Notes: generated by a model from the letters alone, not told the origin. Numbered from the stretch's first letter, positions 18,328 to 27,717 are shown. The stretch is DNA of 64,000 nucleotides from Erythrobacter sp. KY5 (GCF_003264115.1 NZ_CP021912.1:908501-972500); one strand, 5' to 3'. Program-made: numbers and translations.

Positions 18328-19491
18328 TCAGTCTTCCGGAGCGTGCTCGCGGACCCCTACCGAAAGCATCCAGCCCACCAGATAGAGGCAGAGGGTGCCG
18401 AACAAGACTGCGAGAATACTACGAATTCGGTTGGGGAGAGTCGCAACATCAGGGCGATTTGGCTCAACCACCCGCTCAAGATAATATTGCTGTTGCTTGG
18501 CCTCCACGCGCGCCTGCTCGAGCGCAGCGTTGGCTGCCGTCAACGTCTGTTCAGCGAATTCCTGCTCGACCAAAAGATTCTCGTATTGCGTGATCTTCGC
18601 AGCGATTGCGTTTGGACTGCCAACCGCCCGGGCGGTTTGTTCAGCGACCTGCTGCGAAATGCCTGCAATGCGATCACGAAGCGCTGGAATCGAGGGATGG
18701 TTGGGCGCGTTGCTCTGGATCTCGGCAAGCTGCGCGCGCAGTGCGGATTCTTGAGTTATCAGCGCGTTCGATACTTCCAATACTCCAGCCCCCTGTTGCT
18801 CAGGGTCGAGCAATTGCGATGAATTGCGGTAAGCGCCAAGCTGGATACGCGCATCGCGCACTCGTTCCTGCGCAAGTTCCACACGATCTTGAGCCTCTTC
18901 GATCGCCTGCGAGTTTACGCGCGAATTGAGCCGGTTCACAAGCTGCTCACTGAGATCGAGAAACCCTGCATTAAGCTCTTGCGCTTCCTCTGCAGTGAAG
19001 GCGTTGACCTTTAGCACAGTCAGGCCGGTTTCCGAATCGGTCTGCGCAGAAATCATCGACTGCGAGTACTCGTACAGGTCTTCAAAGCTGTCGCCTTGGT
19101 AAATCAGCGGGAACCGGCTCAAAAAATCAGCTTCGCTCGATGCGAAAGCACCGCGCACGTCGATTGTTTGCGATAGATCGGACAAGGCGTCGCGTGATCG
19201 CAGATATCCGATAATCTCGCTCGACTGTTCCGCGCCAGAGCCCAGCCCCGTGCCTTGGAGCAAGGTGCCCAGCGCCGAAGCGCTGGATTGTTGCCGCTCA
19301 GGCGCCTTGATGACGAAGCGGGACTCCGATTGGTAAATGTCGGCAGCAATGAACCCGAAATAGAGCGCCGCCAACAAAGTAGGCGCAATCACGCACGCGC
19401 CAAACCACCGCCAACGCCTGAGCATGGTGTAAAGCTTGGAAGTCCTTCCAGTCGCCTCTGCTTGGCGCTGCAGTTCGGGGTCATGTTGCAT
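18328..19491 (-). CDS. kpsE: Capsule export inner-membrane protein
   Basis: 387 residues. An N-terminal membrane helix (WFGACVIAPTLLAALYFGFIAA near 30-50) is followed by the SRFVIKAP motif of the KpsE/CtrB/BexC family. A long periplasmic part with coiled-coil character (EEAQDRVELAQERVRDARIQ; LVEQEFAEQTLTAANAAL) leads to VVEPNRPDVATLPNRIR. A C-terminal membrane helix (LAVLFGTLCLYLVGWML) closes the protein. It bridges KpsMT and the outer-membrane export lipoprotein. The ATG follows the stop of a 45-codon open frame by 3 nt. Confidence 0.92.
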   Translation of the reverse strand: MQHDPELQRQAEATGRTSKLYTMLRRWRWFGACVIAPTLLAALYFGFIAADIYQSESRFVIKAPERQQSSASALGTLLQGTGLGSGAEQSSEIIGYLRSRDALSDLSQTIDVRGAFASSEADFLSRFPLIYQGDSFEDLYEYSQSMISAQTDSETGLTVLKVNAFTAEEAQELNAGFLDLSEQLVNRLNSRVNSQAIEEAQDRVELAQERVRDARIQLGAYRNSSQLLDPEQQGAGVLEVSNALITQESALRAQLAEIQSNAPNHPSIPALRDRIAGISQQVAEQTARAVGSPNAIAAKITQYENLLVEQEFAEQTLTAANAALEQARVEAKQQQYYLERVVEPNRPDVATLPNRIRSILAVLFGTLCLYLVGWMLSVGVREHAPED

Positions 19492-19494
19492 TTC

Positions 19495-19632
19495 TTAGGG
19501 TCTTAATTCAGCAAATCTGGTGAGGCGCATATCGTCGCGATGAAACAGCCGCCTGAGGATCAACGCGCCCCATAGCAGCACTATTATGAATTTCCCAAGT
19601 CGTTTCAGTAACAGCGCCGTTAAGGAGGGCAT
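19495..19632 (-). CDS. Possible 45-residue membrane microprotein between DUF5672 gene and kpsE
   Basis: A 45-codon frame begins at an ATG directly after the TGA of the DUF5672 gene, with no gap, and its TAA lies 3 nt before the kpsE ATG. The peptide has one likely membrane helix (FIIVLLWGALILRRLF) flanked by basic residues, then a charged tail. The exact fit between two operon genes suggests translational coupling. It has no recognised family, and short length makes chance possible. Confidence 0.4.
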   Translation of the reverse strand: MPSLTALLLKRLGKFIIVLLWGALILRRLFHRDDMRLTRFAELRP

Positions 19633-20436
19633 TCACAATAGCCCGAGAACCCGCCGCGCCGCCAGACTGATTGCGCGCCTTATCCCGCCTTTGCCACCAG
19701 CCACGGCTCGCAGGATGGTCTTGAAATCAGGCCGCAATGTCGCGCGGTCATCGAGGTTGCGAAAAATCGACCAGAACCGCTCACCTCCCAGCACGTGCGG
19801 CATCAGGAACACGCCGTGATAGCCAAATGCGGCATCCGGGTCTCCTGCTCTTTCGGCAGCGAACCTGTTGGCTAGCTCCACGGGCGCGAAAGTCATTCCT
19901 TGCGCTTCTAGAAAGTCGCGATTTGTCCGGCCGATTGCAATGTCCTCGGGGTGGTGCGCCTTAAATCCATCGGCGCGGCACGCTTCCAAAAGGCGGCGGC
20001 TGCGGAGCGAGAAGCCACCGTTGCCGACTTCGTGTCCGTCATCGAATTGCGGCCAGCTTGCACCGATATAGTCGTAGTCGAGAAATGCATCGTCCCATTG
20101 CGAAGCGTCGGCAATGTGCCCGTCCCACTGCACGATCAGGCAGTGCTCCGTGCGTATGTGATCGACAAGCCGGGACAGGATGAATTGAGAGTAGGCTTCG
20201 GAGGAGCGCAGCTGATCGATGGGAACGATACGAATGTCCTCAGGAACATCCGGAACCGTTCCTGAAGTGTCGAGATGGGTGAATAACAACGCCTCAGCGA
20301 ACTCCGCCTGCGCGAGGCAGGCCTCCATCGCACGTATCGTCGCTTCGACGTTCGACGAGCTGACGGCGCACAGGGTTACGTTTTTTAGCGTGATGCGCTG
20401 GCCTGGATTGTCTGGAGAATGAGACATGCGACTCAT
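19633..20436 (-). CDS. DUF5672 family protein
   Basis: 267 residues. The middle part matches the DUF5672 family seen in glycan loci: CLIVQWDGHIADASQW near 105, YDYIGASWPQF near 127 and EVGNGGFSLRSRRLLEA near 142. VGNGGFSLRS resembles a segment of GT-A glycosyltransferases, so a transferase-like activity is likely but unproven. It starts 2 nt after the stop of the GT2 gene on the same strand. The only proper context is the rml-kps operon. Confidence 0.8.
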   Translation of the reverse strand: MSRMSHSPDNPGQRITLKNVTLCAVSSSNVEATIRAMEACLAQAEFAEALLFTHLDTSGTVPDVPEDIRIVPIDQLRSSEAYSQFILSRLVDHIRTEHCLIVQWDGHIADASQWDDAFLDYDYIGASWPQFDDGHEVGNGGFSLRSRRLLEACRADGFKAHHPEDIAIGRTNRDFLEAQGMTFAPVELANRFAAERAGDPDAAFGYHGVFLMPHVLGGERFWSIFRNLDDRATLRPDFKTILRAVAGGKGGIRRAISLAARRVLGLL

Positions 20437-20438
20437 GG

Positions 20439-22049
20439 TTACAGGCGCAAGACGAACTGCTCGCTGTAAGGGCTTAGTTCGGGGTGGTGGAAGGGGTCGT
20501 GCGCGGGTCTTTCGCCTATTTCTTCGCTCATGACAAGTTGTGTGCCCCAGCGTTCCTGCAGCGCTTCTACCTCTCGTCTCTGTCGAGCACTGCCGACAGG
20601 ATCAAGATCACGGCCGCGCGATACGGATTCGTGATGTACCAATTGCGCGCGCGGCTCGTATAAGTTGTGCCATCCCTTCGCTCGTAGCCGAAGGCAAAGA
20701 TCGACATCGTTGAACGACACGGCGAATTTGTCTTCGTCGTATCCTCCCACTGCGTCAAATTTGTGCCGGGAAACCACCATGCACGCCGCGGTCACCGCGC
20801 TTGCGAATTGTGGCAGATTGTGACGCTGAAAATAGCCCAGGTCTTTCGGGCGCAGCAATCGGTGTGCGTGCGCCGCCGCTCCGCCGATGCCGGTTACAAC
20901 GCCGGCATGCTGAATGCGGCCATCGGGATAGAGCAACTGCGCGCCGACTGCCCCGACTTCGGGGCGGATGGCCTGGGCGGCCATGGCCTTCAGCCAACGC
21001 GGGTCCGCGATCTGAATGTCGTTGTTTAAGAAGCAGAGCAGCTCGCCCTTCGCCTCAACTGCTGCCCGATTATTGAGCGCGGAAAAGTTGAAGTCTCGAT
21101 CATCGCGCAAAACGCGCGCGAAATCAGGATCGAGGCTGGCGAGGTAGTCGCGCGTCTCGGGATCGGTGGAGCCATTGTCGATCACGATGATTTCCGTGCT
21201 CTGCGGATAGTCCGTTCGCGCTAGCCCTTCGAGGCAGGTGCGCAAGAGGTCAACGCGATCGCGAGTGGGCACCAGCACACTTACGCTGGGGAGCGGCGAC
21301 CCGGGTTTCGGGTGCGCCGTTGGTACGCGTGGCTCTGGCCTCTTCCGGCGATGGTGAAGCACCGTCGGGCAATGAATTACCTCACCGCCCAGTTCGCGCG
21401 TTGTGGAGATGCCGTGCTCAATGAGCGCGCGTGCCCAGTCATCGCCAGGCTCAACTCGCAAACCCGCCCGCACAATTGCAGCGCCGGTCAGGTAGTCATG
21501 GTACTGGAAAAGCTCACTATTCCAATCCGGCTTGAAATGTGGAGCTTTGCGTTGGCCTTTGCGGTCGATCAGGTCGTCATCGGCATAGATCAGGCAACCC
21601 GACTGCGGCGCAGCGTCGGCGGTGTTGCGATAGATCTTTCCGGCACGCGGATTGACACGGTCGCCGCTCGCCAGGGGCATCACCCAAAGCTCGCCTTGCT
21701 CATTCGACAGAGCGCGTAGCGCGGCATCAGCATCATGAGCTATGATCTGCGCTTCGATTCCAGCCTGTCTTAGGCTTTCGAGCGTCGCCTCCGTTCCATC
21801 GCCGTCCTCGACAAGCGCAATCAGTCGCGCCGATCCCATCTCCTCTGGCGTATCACGCTCATTTTCGCGCAAAGCCTGCCAAAGGTTATAGGCGTGCGGA
21901 GTGCTTCCCAGAATCGGAGCGAGGCGAAGCCGTGCTCGCAGCCTCTTGCCGGTTAGCCGCCAAAAGGCGCACTTTGCATAAAGCCACGGTGACAGCGCCA
22001 TTGCCTGGGCATGCACCAGGAGGCGCAGATAAGCTGTTTTTCCGCTCAC
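20439..22049 (-). CDS. Glycosyltransferase family 2
   Basis: 536 residues from a GTG that overlaps the rmlB stop by 4 nt (GTGA). An ATG at 22094 inside rmlB and one at 22001 are alternatives. The GT-A domain covers about the last 280 residues: VSVLVPTRDRVDLLRTC, IIVIDNGSTDPET, CFLNNDIQIADPRW, GAVGAQLLYPDGRIQHAG and FNDVDLCLRLRAKG. The N-terminal part carries YADDDLIDRKGQRKAPHFKPDW, which is the DXD region of a second, reduced transferase unit of the same kind. It is a paralogue of the 8842 gene. It lies directly after rmlB, so it may use dTDP-rhamnose. Confidence 0.88.
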   Translation of the reverse strand: MSGKTAYLRLLVHAQAMALSPWLYAKCAFWRLTGKRLRARLRLAPILGSTPHAYNLWQALRENERDTPEEMGSARLIALVEDGDGTEATLESLRQAGIEAQIIAHDADAALRALSNEQGELWVMPLASGDRVNPRAGKIYRNTADAAPQSGCLIYADDDLIDRKGQRKAPHFKPDWNSELFQYHDYLTGAAIVRAGLRVEPGDDWARALIEHGISTTRELGGEVIHCPTVLHHRRKRPEPRVPTAHPKPGSPLPSVSVLVPTRDRVDLLRTCLEGLARTDYPQSTEIIVIDNGSTDPETRDYLASLDPDFARVLRDDRDFNFSALNNRAAVEAKGELLCFLNNDIQIADPRWLKAMAAQAIRPEVGAVGAQLLYPDGRIQHAGVVTGIGGAAAHAHRLLRPKDLGYFQRHNLPQFASAVTAACMVVSRHKFDAVGGYDEDKFAVSFNDVDLCLRLRAKGWHNLYEPRAQLVHHESVSRGRDLDPVGSARQRREVEALQERWGTQLVMSEEIGERPAHDPFHHPELSPYSEQFVLRL

Positions 22050-23098
22050 TTGGTGAGCAATGGACGCCACCAGTGCTCGTTGGCAAGATACCAACGCAAT
22101 GTCTGTCGAAGACCTTCTTCGAAGGTTCGTTCAGCCGCATAGCCGAGTTCGCCGCGTGCCTTGGTTTCATCGATCGCATAGCGGCGATCGTGGCCTGCGC
22201 GGTCGGTTACGAACGTTTTGAGCGTGTTGGTAGGCTTGCCGTTTGCAGCGGGCGCATCGGGATAGCGCTGTGCGACGCCATCAACTTCTTCGAAGGCTCT
22301 GTCCACTTCTGCGCAGATCGCGTCGATAACTGCCATGTTCGGCAGTTCCTCGCCGCCGCCGATATTGTAGGTCTCGCCGGGCACACCCTTCGAAAGGCAG
22401 GCTTCGATACCCCGGCAATGGTCCTCAACATGCAGCCAGTCGCGCACATTCATTCCGTCGCCATAGATCGGAAGGTTCTTGCCCGACAGAGCGTTGAGCA
22501 GAAACAACGGGATCAGCTTTTCGGGATACTGGTATGGACCGTAATTGTTCGAGCAATTGGTGGTTGTCACATCCAGCCCGAACGTGTGGTGATAGGCGCG
22601 CACGAGGTGATCGGACGACGCCTTGGATGCCGAATAAGGAGAATTGGGTGCGTAAGGCGTGGTTTCGCTGAAAGCCGGGTCGTCGGCGCCGAGCGATCCG
22701 TAGACTTCGTCGGTTGAGATATGATGGAAGCGATGTTCCATGCCGTCGCCATCTAACCAGACAGCTCGTGCCGCCTTGAGCAGGCTGTTGGTCCCAAGGA
22801 TATTTGTGTCGATGAACGCATCGGGACCGGTAATCGAACGGTCTACATGGCTTTCGGCGGCGAAGTGCACGATGGTTGCGATGTCGCGCTCGCGCAGCAG
22901 CTTTTCGACAAGGTCTTGATCGCGGATATCGCCCACGATCAGTTCTGCCTGCTCAACCCCTTCGATGGTTGAGCGATTGCCCGCATATGTCAGAGAGTCG
23001 AGCACGACGATCGTATCGCCGGGATGCTTGTCGGCCCAATAGTGCACGAAATTGCCGCCGATGAAGCCTGCGCCTCCGGTGATCAGCAGATTAGCCAA
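22046..23098 (-). CDS. rmlB: dTDP-glucose 4,6-dehydratase
   Basis: 350 residues, standard length. The NAD-binding GGAGFIGGNF is at the N-terminus, STDEVYGSL holds the catalytic region, and YSASKASSDHLV holds the YXXXK pair. NCSNNYGPYQYPEKLIPL and VRDWLHVEDHC are family signatures. The start is TTG, supported by AGGAG 8 nt upstream. The coding region overlaps the end of rmlD by 8 nt. It makes dTDP-4-keto-6-deoxyglucose, the second step to dTDP-L-rhamnose. Confidence 0.96.
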   Translation of the reverse strand: MANLLITGGAGFIGGNFVHYWADKHPGDTIVVLDSLTYAGNRSTIEGVEQAELIVGDIRDQDLVEKLLRERDIATIVHFAAESHVDRSITGPDAFIDTNILGTNSLLKAARAVWLDGDGMEHRFHHISTDEVYGSLGADDPAFSETTPYAPNSPYSASKASSDHLVRAYHHTFGLDVTTTNCSNNYGPYQYPEKLIPLFLLNALSGKNLPIYGDGMNVRDWLHVEDHCRGIEACLSKGVPGETYNIGGGEELPNMAVIDAICAEVDRAFEEVDGVAQRYPDAPAANGKPTNTLKTFVTDRAGHDRRYAIDETKARGELGYAAERTFEEGLRQTLRWYLANEHWWRPLLTK

Positions 23099-23939
23099 GT
23101 GTCTTCTCCTCGCGCAGCATCTGCCGCAGGTTTATCCGCCAGTGCGTATGTCCATCCTGAAGCAGGGCGCGGGTCTTGCTGCTGTCCAGTAACGAGAAAG
23201 CGGGGCGCGCTGCCGGTGTGGGATAGTCGGCGGTGGTGATGGGTGTGATCGGAATGGCCGCGTCGAGAAGGCCGAGCGCGAGCGCCTCTTCCTGGATCGC
23301 GACTGCAAAATCGTACCAGCTAGCGGTGCCGGCATCCGAATGGTGAAACGTGCCACTGGCGTCTTTGCTCAAGAGGCCCCAGATCGTGGCAGCAAGGCCC
23401 GGTGCCCAGGTGGGCGCACCAATCTGGTCGGCAACCACGTTGAGCGCAGGTTTTTCGCACATCAATCGAAGCATCGTTCGAACGAAGTTTGCCCCACCCG
23501 CCGTGTACACCCAAGCAGTCCGTACGAGGACGTCGCTTGCCCGAAGATGGTCCTCACCCTCTGCCTTGGTGCGGCCATAAACGGATATCGGTGCGCGTGG
23601 GTGCTCCGGCTGGTAGGCGCGAGAGCTTTGACCGTCGAATACGAAGTCTGTCGAGACGTGAACCAGCTTGCCATGATGTGCTTCACAAAGCGCCTTCACC
23701 GCACCTGCATTGATAGCGCGCGCGGTCTCCTCATCGCTCTCTGCCTTGTCGACCGCGGTGTAGGCGGCGGCGTTGATGATGATGTCCGGCGACACCTTTT
23801 GAACGAGGTCGCGAATAGCATTCGCGTCGGTCAGGTCACACTCATCGATATCGACCGCGTGCAGCTCTGTGCCGGCGGGTGCGCTGGCAACAAGCCCGCG
23901 GCCAAGCTGGCCCTTTGCGCCTGTGATCAGAACCTTCAC
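23091..23939 (-). CDS. rmlD: dTDP-4-dehydrorhamnose reductase
   Basis: 282 residues from a GTG that overlaps the rmlC stop by 4 nt. An ATG at 24089 would add 50 residues that fit no RmlD protein. VKVLITGAKGQLGRGL is the NAD(P)-binding start, INAAAYTAVDKAE follows, STDFVFDG is the catalytic Ser/Thr region, and VYGRTKAEGE holds the YXXXK pair. It catalyses the last step to dTDP-L-rhamnose. The run rmlA-rmlC-rmlD-rmlB feeds the glycosyltransferases downstream. Confidence 0.95.
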   Translation of the reverse strand: MKVLITGAKGQLGRGLVASAPAGTELHAVDIDECDLTDANAIRDLVQKVSPDIIINAAAYTAVDKAESDEETARAINAGAVKALCEAHHGKLVHVSTDFVFDGQSSRAYQPEHPRAPISVYGRTKAEGEDHLRASDVLVRTAWVYTAGGANFVRTMLRLMCEKPALNVVADQIGAPTWAPGLAATIWGLLSKDASGTFHHSDAGTASWYDFAVAIQEEALALGLLDAAIPITPITTADYPTPAARPAFSLLDSSKTRALLQDGHTHWRINLRQMLREEKTLG

Positions 23940-24481
23940 GCAAACGCCTCCACCTGCGAAAGTGACTGACCGTCGCGATCCTTGGCCGACAGTTGTACTT
24001 GGAGCCCTGCGATTGGCCAATCGATACCAACCTCGGGATCGTCCCATGCCAGCGAATGTTCCGTCTGCGGAGCGTATGGCGCGTCGCATTTATAGAGGAA
24101 GTCGGTGTTGTCCTCTAGCGTCAGGAAGCCGTGAGCAAAGCCTTGCGGCACCCAGAACATGCGCTTGTTCTGCGCTGACAATTCAACCCCTACCCATTTG
24201 CCGAAGGTGGGCGAAGATCGCCTGAGATCGACCGCGACATCGTAAACCGCGCCGCTAACGACGCGGACCAGTTTGCCTTGTGGCCCCGGGTTCTGGAAAT
24301 GCAGGCCGCGCAGCACGCCCTTTTGTGAGCGCGAATGATTGTCCTGCACGAAAGTCATGTCGAGGCCAGCGTCCGCAAACGTCTCGGCGTTCCAGCTTTC
24401 CATGAAAAAGCCTCGTTCGTCGCCGAATACCTTGGGTTCGATTATCAACGGGCCGTCGATTTCGGTTTCGATGATGTCCAT
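23936..24481 (-). CDS. rmlC: dTDP-4-dehydrorhamnose 3,5-epimerase
   Basis: 181 residues, typical. DERGFFMESWN at 23-33, QDNHSRSQKGVLRGLHFQ near 46-63 with the catalytic His, and VYDVAVDLRRSSPTFGKW near 79-96 are family signatures. FWVPQGFAHGFLTLED follows. It begins 11 nt after the rmlA stop and overlaps rmlD by 4 nt. Confidence 0.96.
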   Translation of the reverse strand: MDIIETEIDGPLIIEPKVFGDERGFFMESWNAETFADAGLDMTFVQDNHSRSQKGVLRGLHFQNPGPQGKLVRVVSGAVYDVAVDLRRSSPTFGKWVGVELSAQNKRMFWVPQGFAHGFLTLEDNTDFLYKCDAPYAPQTEHSLAWDDPEVGIDWPIAGLQVQLSAKDRDGQSLSQVEAFA

Positions 24482-24492
24482 TCGACTGCTGT

Positions 24493-25386
24493 TTATCCAA
24501 TCATGGGCTGATCGAGCAGACCGAGCAGGTATTCGCCATAGCCCGACTTGCGCAGAGGCTGTGCGATCTCTTCAAGTCGCGCGTCGTCAATGAAACCCTG
24601 ACGCCACGCGATCTCCTCGGGACAAGCGATCTTGAAACCCTGACGCTCCTCGGTGATGCGCACATATGTCGCCGCGTCCAGCAGAGAGGCGTGCGTTCCG
24701 GTATCGAGCCATGCAAATCCGCGACCCATTATCTCAACCGACATCGACCCCTCGTCGAGAAAAAGGCGGTTCAGGTCGGTAATTTCCAGCTCGCCGCGCG
24801 CTGACGGAGCAAGATCACGGGCACGATCGACAACTGTTTCGTCATAAAAGTACAGGCCGGTCACCGCATAGTTCGACTTGGGTGCTTGGGGCTTTTCCTC
24901 GATCGATATGGCGCGACCCGTGTCATCGAATTCGACCACCCCGAAATCTTCCGGAGAACTCACACGATAGGCAAAGACGCTCGCCCCGCTTCCGCGCTTG
25001 TTGGCGTTGCGAAGCAGCTCGGGAAGCCCGTGGCCATAAAAGATATTGTCTCCGAGGATCAGCGCGCTCGGGCCCCCACGAACGAAATCCGCGCCAATAT
25101 GATAAGCCTGAGCAAGCCCTTCTGGCCGGGGTTGCTCAGCATAGCTCAGATTGACCCCGAGATCCGAACCATCGCCGAGCACGCGTTGGAACTGTGCGGC
25201 ATCGTCGGGCGTGGTGATGATAAGGATATCGCGAATGCCCGTCAGCATCAGTGTGCTGAGCGGATAGTAGATCATCGGCTTATCGAAGACAGGCATCAAT
25301 TGCTTCGATACGCCCTTTGTAAGCGGATAAAGCCGAGTGCCTGATCCACCGGCCAGGATTATACCTCTTCTAGGCTGGGAACTCAC
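24493..25386 (-). CDS. rmlA: Glucose-1-phosphate thymidylyltransferase
   Basis: 297 residues. [16 protein letters not shown] is the nucleotide-binding motif; [27 protein letters not shown] and [16 protein letters not shown] are typical of RmlA. Two GTG starts lie two codons apart (25392 and 25386). The second has AGGAA at a proper distance and is chosen. It converts glucose 1-phosphate and dTTP to dTDP-glucose and heads the rml-to-kpsT operon. A 130-nt gap separates it from manA. Confidence 0.95.
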   Translation of the reverse strand: MSSQPRRGIILAGGSGTRLYPLTKGVSKQLMPVFDKPMIYYPLSTLMLTGIRDILIITTPDDAAQFQRVLGDGSDLGVNLSYAEQPRPEGLAQAYHIGADFVRGGPSALILGDNIFYGHGLPELLRNANKRGSGASVFAYRVSSPEDFGVVEFDDTGRAISIEEKPQAPKSNYAVTGLYFYDETVVDRARDLAPSARGELEITDLNRLFLDEGSMSVEIMGRGFAWLDTGTHASLLDAATYVRITEERQGFKIACPEEIAWRQGFIDDARLEEIAQPLRKSGYGEYLLGLLDQPMIG

Positions 25387-25516
25387 TGCCACTTCCTAAG
25401 TAAATGCTACCGTAACTGCAGGCGCGCGCTTCGCAGCATCGCGGTTGAGGGTCAACAACGATGATCGAAACCCGTATCCATTGATTGCTCGATTGAAGGG
25501 ATTAACCGGCTTCGAT

Positions 25517-26335
25517 CTAACTGGCCACGCCGGCGGAAATCAGCAGAGTTTCTCTGGCGGCCCCAAAGTCCAGCGAGACGAGGTCGGGCGCAAGTCCACA
25601 TTCACCAGGGGCAATCGTTGCCTGCCCGCCCTTCGCGCCAACCGTGCCGCTCAGAGGCAGAATTAGGAACGGCCCGTGGTGAGATGCAAGTGTGGCTTCG
25701 CTAGGCTCACCCTCGATCCGGTCCATCCGGAAAAACGGAGCGTCGATCAGCGTTTGTCCGCGTTCGGATAGATTGCTGTGCAGGTCCGGCGAGTACGGCG
25801 AGCAGTTGGCAACCGCTATCGCGCGCTCCAGATGAAGTGCGCGCGGCCTTCCATAATCGTAAAGCCTGAAAGTCGTGGAGCTTGTCTGTTGGACCTCGAC
25901 CAGCGTCACGCCCGGCCCGATTGCGTGCACAGTGCCCGCCGGGAGGTAGAAGATGTCGCCCTCTTTTGCCGGATGCCACATCAGCATCTCTTCGATGGAT
26001 CCATCGACCGCTGCGCGCTCAATGTCGTGACGACTAAACTCTTTCTTGAAGCCGATAGCGAGTTTTGCGTCCTCCTGCGCTGCGATGACCAGCCAGCATT
26101 CTTCCTTGCCAGCTTCACCGGGCAAAGCATCCGCGTCAGAGGGATGAACCTGAACCGAAAGCTTTTGTGAGGTGAAGAGGTACTTGACGAGAATGTCTGG
26201 CATCTCTTCGGGCGGCTCAAACCAGATTTCGCCGATCCGCGCGCCCGCCGGTGCAGAGAACGGGGCTGGGAGCGTATCGCAGCCCCATATCTTCTCTACT
26301 AACCGGGTTGCGAGATGGCGGGTTTCCAGCGGCAC
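25517..26335 (-). CDS. manA: Class I mannose-6-phosphate isomerase (short form)
   Basis: 272 residues, shorter than the 390-residue enterobacterial enzyme but usual for the compact class I form. Metal-ligand regions are visible: LSVQVHPSDADALPGE, GKEECWLVI and FYLPAGTVHAIGPG. The C-terminal substrate segment is STTFRLYDYGR. It starts with GTG that shares one base with the manC stop (TAGTG). With manC it supplies GDP-mannose; phosphomannomutase is not in the window. Confidence 0.88.
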   Translation of the reverse strand: MPLETRHLATRLVEKIWGCDTLPAPFSAPAGARIGEIWFEPPEEMPDILVKYLFTSQKLSVQVHPSDADALPGEAGKEECWLVIAAQEDAKLAIGFKKEFSRHDIERAAVDGSIEEMLMWHPAKEGDIFYLPAGTVHAIGPGVTLVEVQQTSSTTFRLYDYGRPRALHLERAIAVANCSPYSPDLHSNLSERGQTLIDAPFFRMDRIEGEPSEATLASHHGPFLILPLSGTVGAKGGQATIAPGECGLAPDLVSLDFGAARETLLISAGVAS

Positions 26336-27396
26336 TATGCTTCACCCTGAAAGAGCGCTCCGGGAAGCTTGCCAACCATCTGCGCCTTGTCTCGAGAAGT
26401 CACGAGCACCTCGTCACCATTGACTACGACACAGACATTATCCAGCCCGATGACAGAAATCCGAGGCCCGTCGGAAAAAGCGAGCACATCATTGCATTCA
26501 AGAAAATCGGCCGGACCTCTTGCCAGATTGCCCTCTTTTCCGAGACCGTCATTTGCATCGCAGATCGTCTTCGCAAGTGAATCCCAGTCGCCGATATCGG
26601 ACCACCCCATGTCGGCACCGACCATCGCTGCGCGCGACGTATTTTCCATCACGGCATAGTCGATCGATTCTCCCGTGATCTTTTCGAGGGGTGCTGCGGC
26701 TGGGCGGAAGGATGTTTCGGTGTTCTGGCCATTATCGATGCTCTTTTCGACCAAGGCTGCCATTTCAGGCCGATGGCGGTTCAACTCTTTCAGCAAGAAC
26801 CCGGCGCGGAAGGCAAAGATGCCTGCATTCCATTTGAATTGACCCGAAGCGAGAAACTGTTTCGCGGTCTCGAGGTCAGGTTTTTCGACGAATTTCGCGA
26901 TCCGATGCCCACCGGTCAACGGGTCCCCGGTCTGTAGGTAGCCATAACCTGTCGCGGGACCGGTTGGCTCGATAGCAAGCGACACAAGCCAATCCTGCGA
27001 TGCAAGCCGCGATGCCGCGAAAACGGAGGAATGAAAGGCATCGACATTCGAAATGTGATGATCGCTTGGGCAGACCAGCATTATGTCGTCAGGCGGCAAG
27101 GTATGAGCTGCCAGCGCTATCGCCGCCGCCGTGTTGCGTGCGCACGGTTCGATCACGATCCGGACATCGCCCGAAGCCTGACTGGCGACAAGACTGGAAT
27201 GCGCTTCTCCGGCCACGACCGTCGGCGCCGCAAAGCGGTTGGGATCCGACACCCTGTCGATGCTTTGCTGAAAAAGCGTTCGGTCACCCAATAAAGGCAG
27301 AAACGGTTTTGGAAACGAGTTTCTGCTGACCGGCCAAAGGCGCGTGCCACCGCCACCGCACAAGATCACCGGATGGATAGGGTTGTCGACACTCAC
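26335..27396 (-). CDS. manC: Mannose-1-phosphate guanylyltransferase
   Basis: 353 residues: the nucleotidyltransferase domain without the C-terminal isomerase domain of two-domain ManC. HPVILCGGGGTRLWPVSR at the N-terminus, FPKPFLPLLGD, VCPSDHHI and FVEKPDLETAKQFL are clear. WNAGIFAF near 170 and GWSDIGDWDSL near 275 complete the active site. It produces GDP-mannose, possibly also a precursor for GDP-fucose-type sugars. It is coupled to manA at its stop and is the right-hand end of the capsule locus. Confidence 0.92.
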   Translation of the reverse strand: MSVDNPIHPVILCGGGGTRLWPVSRNSFPKPFLPLLGDRTLFQQSIDRVSDPNRFAAPTVVAGEAHSSLVASQASGDVRIVIEPCARNTAAAIALAAHTLPPDDIMLVCPSDHHISNVDAFHSSVFAASRLASQDWLVSLAIEPTGPATGYGYLQTGDPLTGGHRIAKFVEKPDLETAKQFLASGQFKWNAGIFAFRAGFLLKELNRHRPEMAALVEKSIDNGQNTETSFRPAAAPLEKITGESIDYAVMENTSRAAMVGADMGWSDIGDWDSLAKTICDANDGLGKEGNLARGPADFLECNDVLAFSDGPRISVIGLDNVCVVVNGDEVLVTSRDKAQMVGKLPGALFQGEA

Positions 27397-27717
27397 GCAG
27401 GTGGCCTCAAATAGTTTACCAACGTGCTGGGTCTAATAGACGCGGACCGGTTATGGTATCCTTTAAGAACCGAAATGGTGCCAGCAGTCATTCCCTTGGT
27501 AGGCTTGTACAGCGATAGGTGAATAACGCCATGGGACGGAAGCATGCGCGCGTCATGCGTGAGTCCCAGAACTCTCCCCCGAGGATACCGCGGCCAGCGT
27601 GACGGGATTGTTTCACTCTGGTCGATACTGTCAAAAAACGGTTATCCACGTGTCGCAACCGCGTAAAGCCAAGCCACTAGGCGAAGCCCTCATCAGGTAA
27701 AGACCGATGGGGGACCC
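27397..27717. promoter_or_regulatory. Divergent intergenic region between manC and the TonB receptor
   Basis: No gene was recognised here. It must hold the promoters for manC (left) and for the receptor-phytase operon (right). A CTGTCA hexamer at 27628-27633 followed by an A-run and GGTTATC resembles half of a PhoB box, but the second CTGTCA is not intact. A GGGGGA ribosome site sits a few bases before the receptor ATG at 27718. Confidence 0.4.

Noticed and set aside
23940..24089. ATG 24089 as the start of rmlD
   Set aside because: It would add 50 residues inside rmlC without family match; the GTG overlapping the rmlC stop fits RmlD length and motif.
27628..27650. PhoB box before the receptor-phytase operon
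   Set aside because: Only one CTGTCA half is intact; kept as a weak note in the intergenic entry, not as a site.
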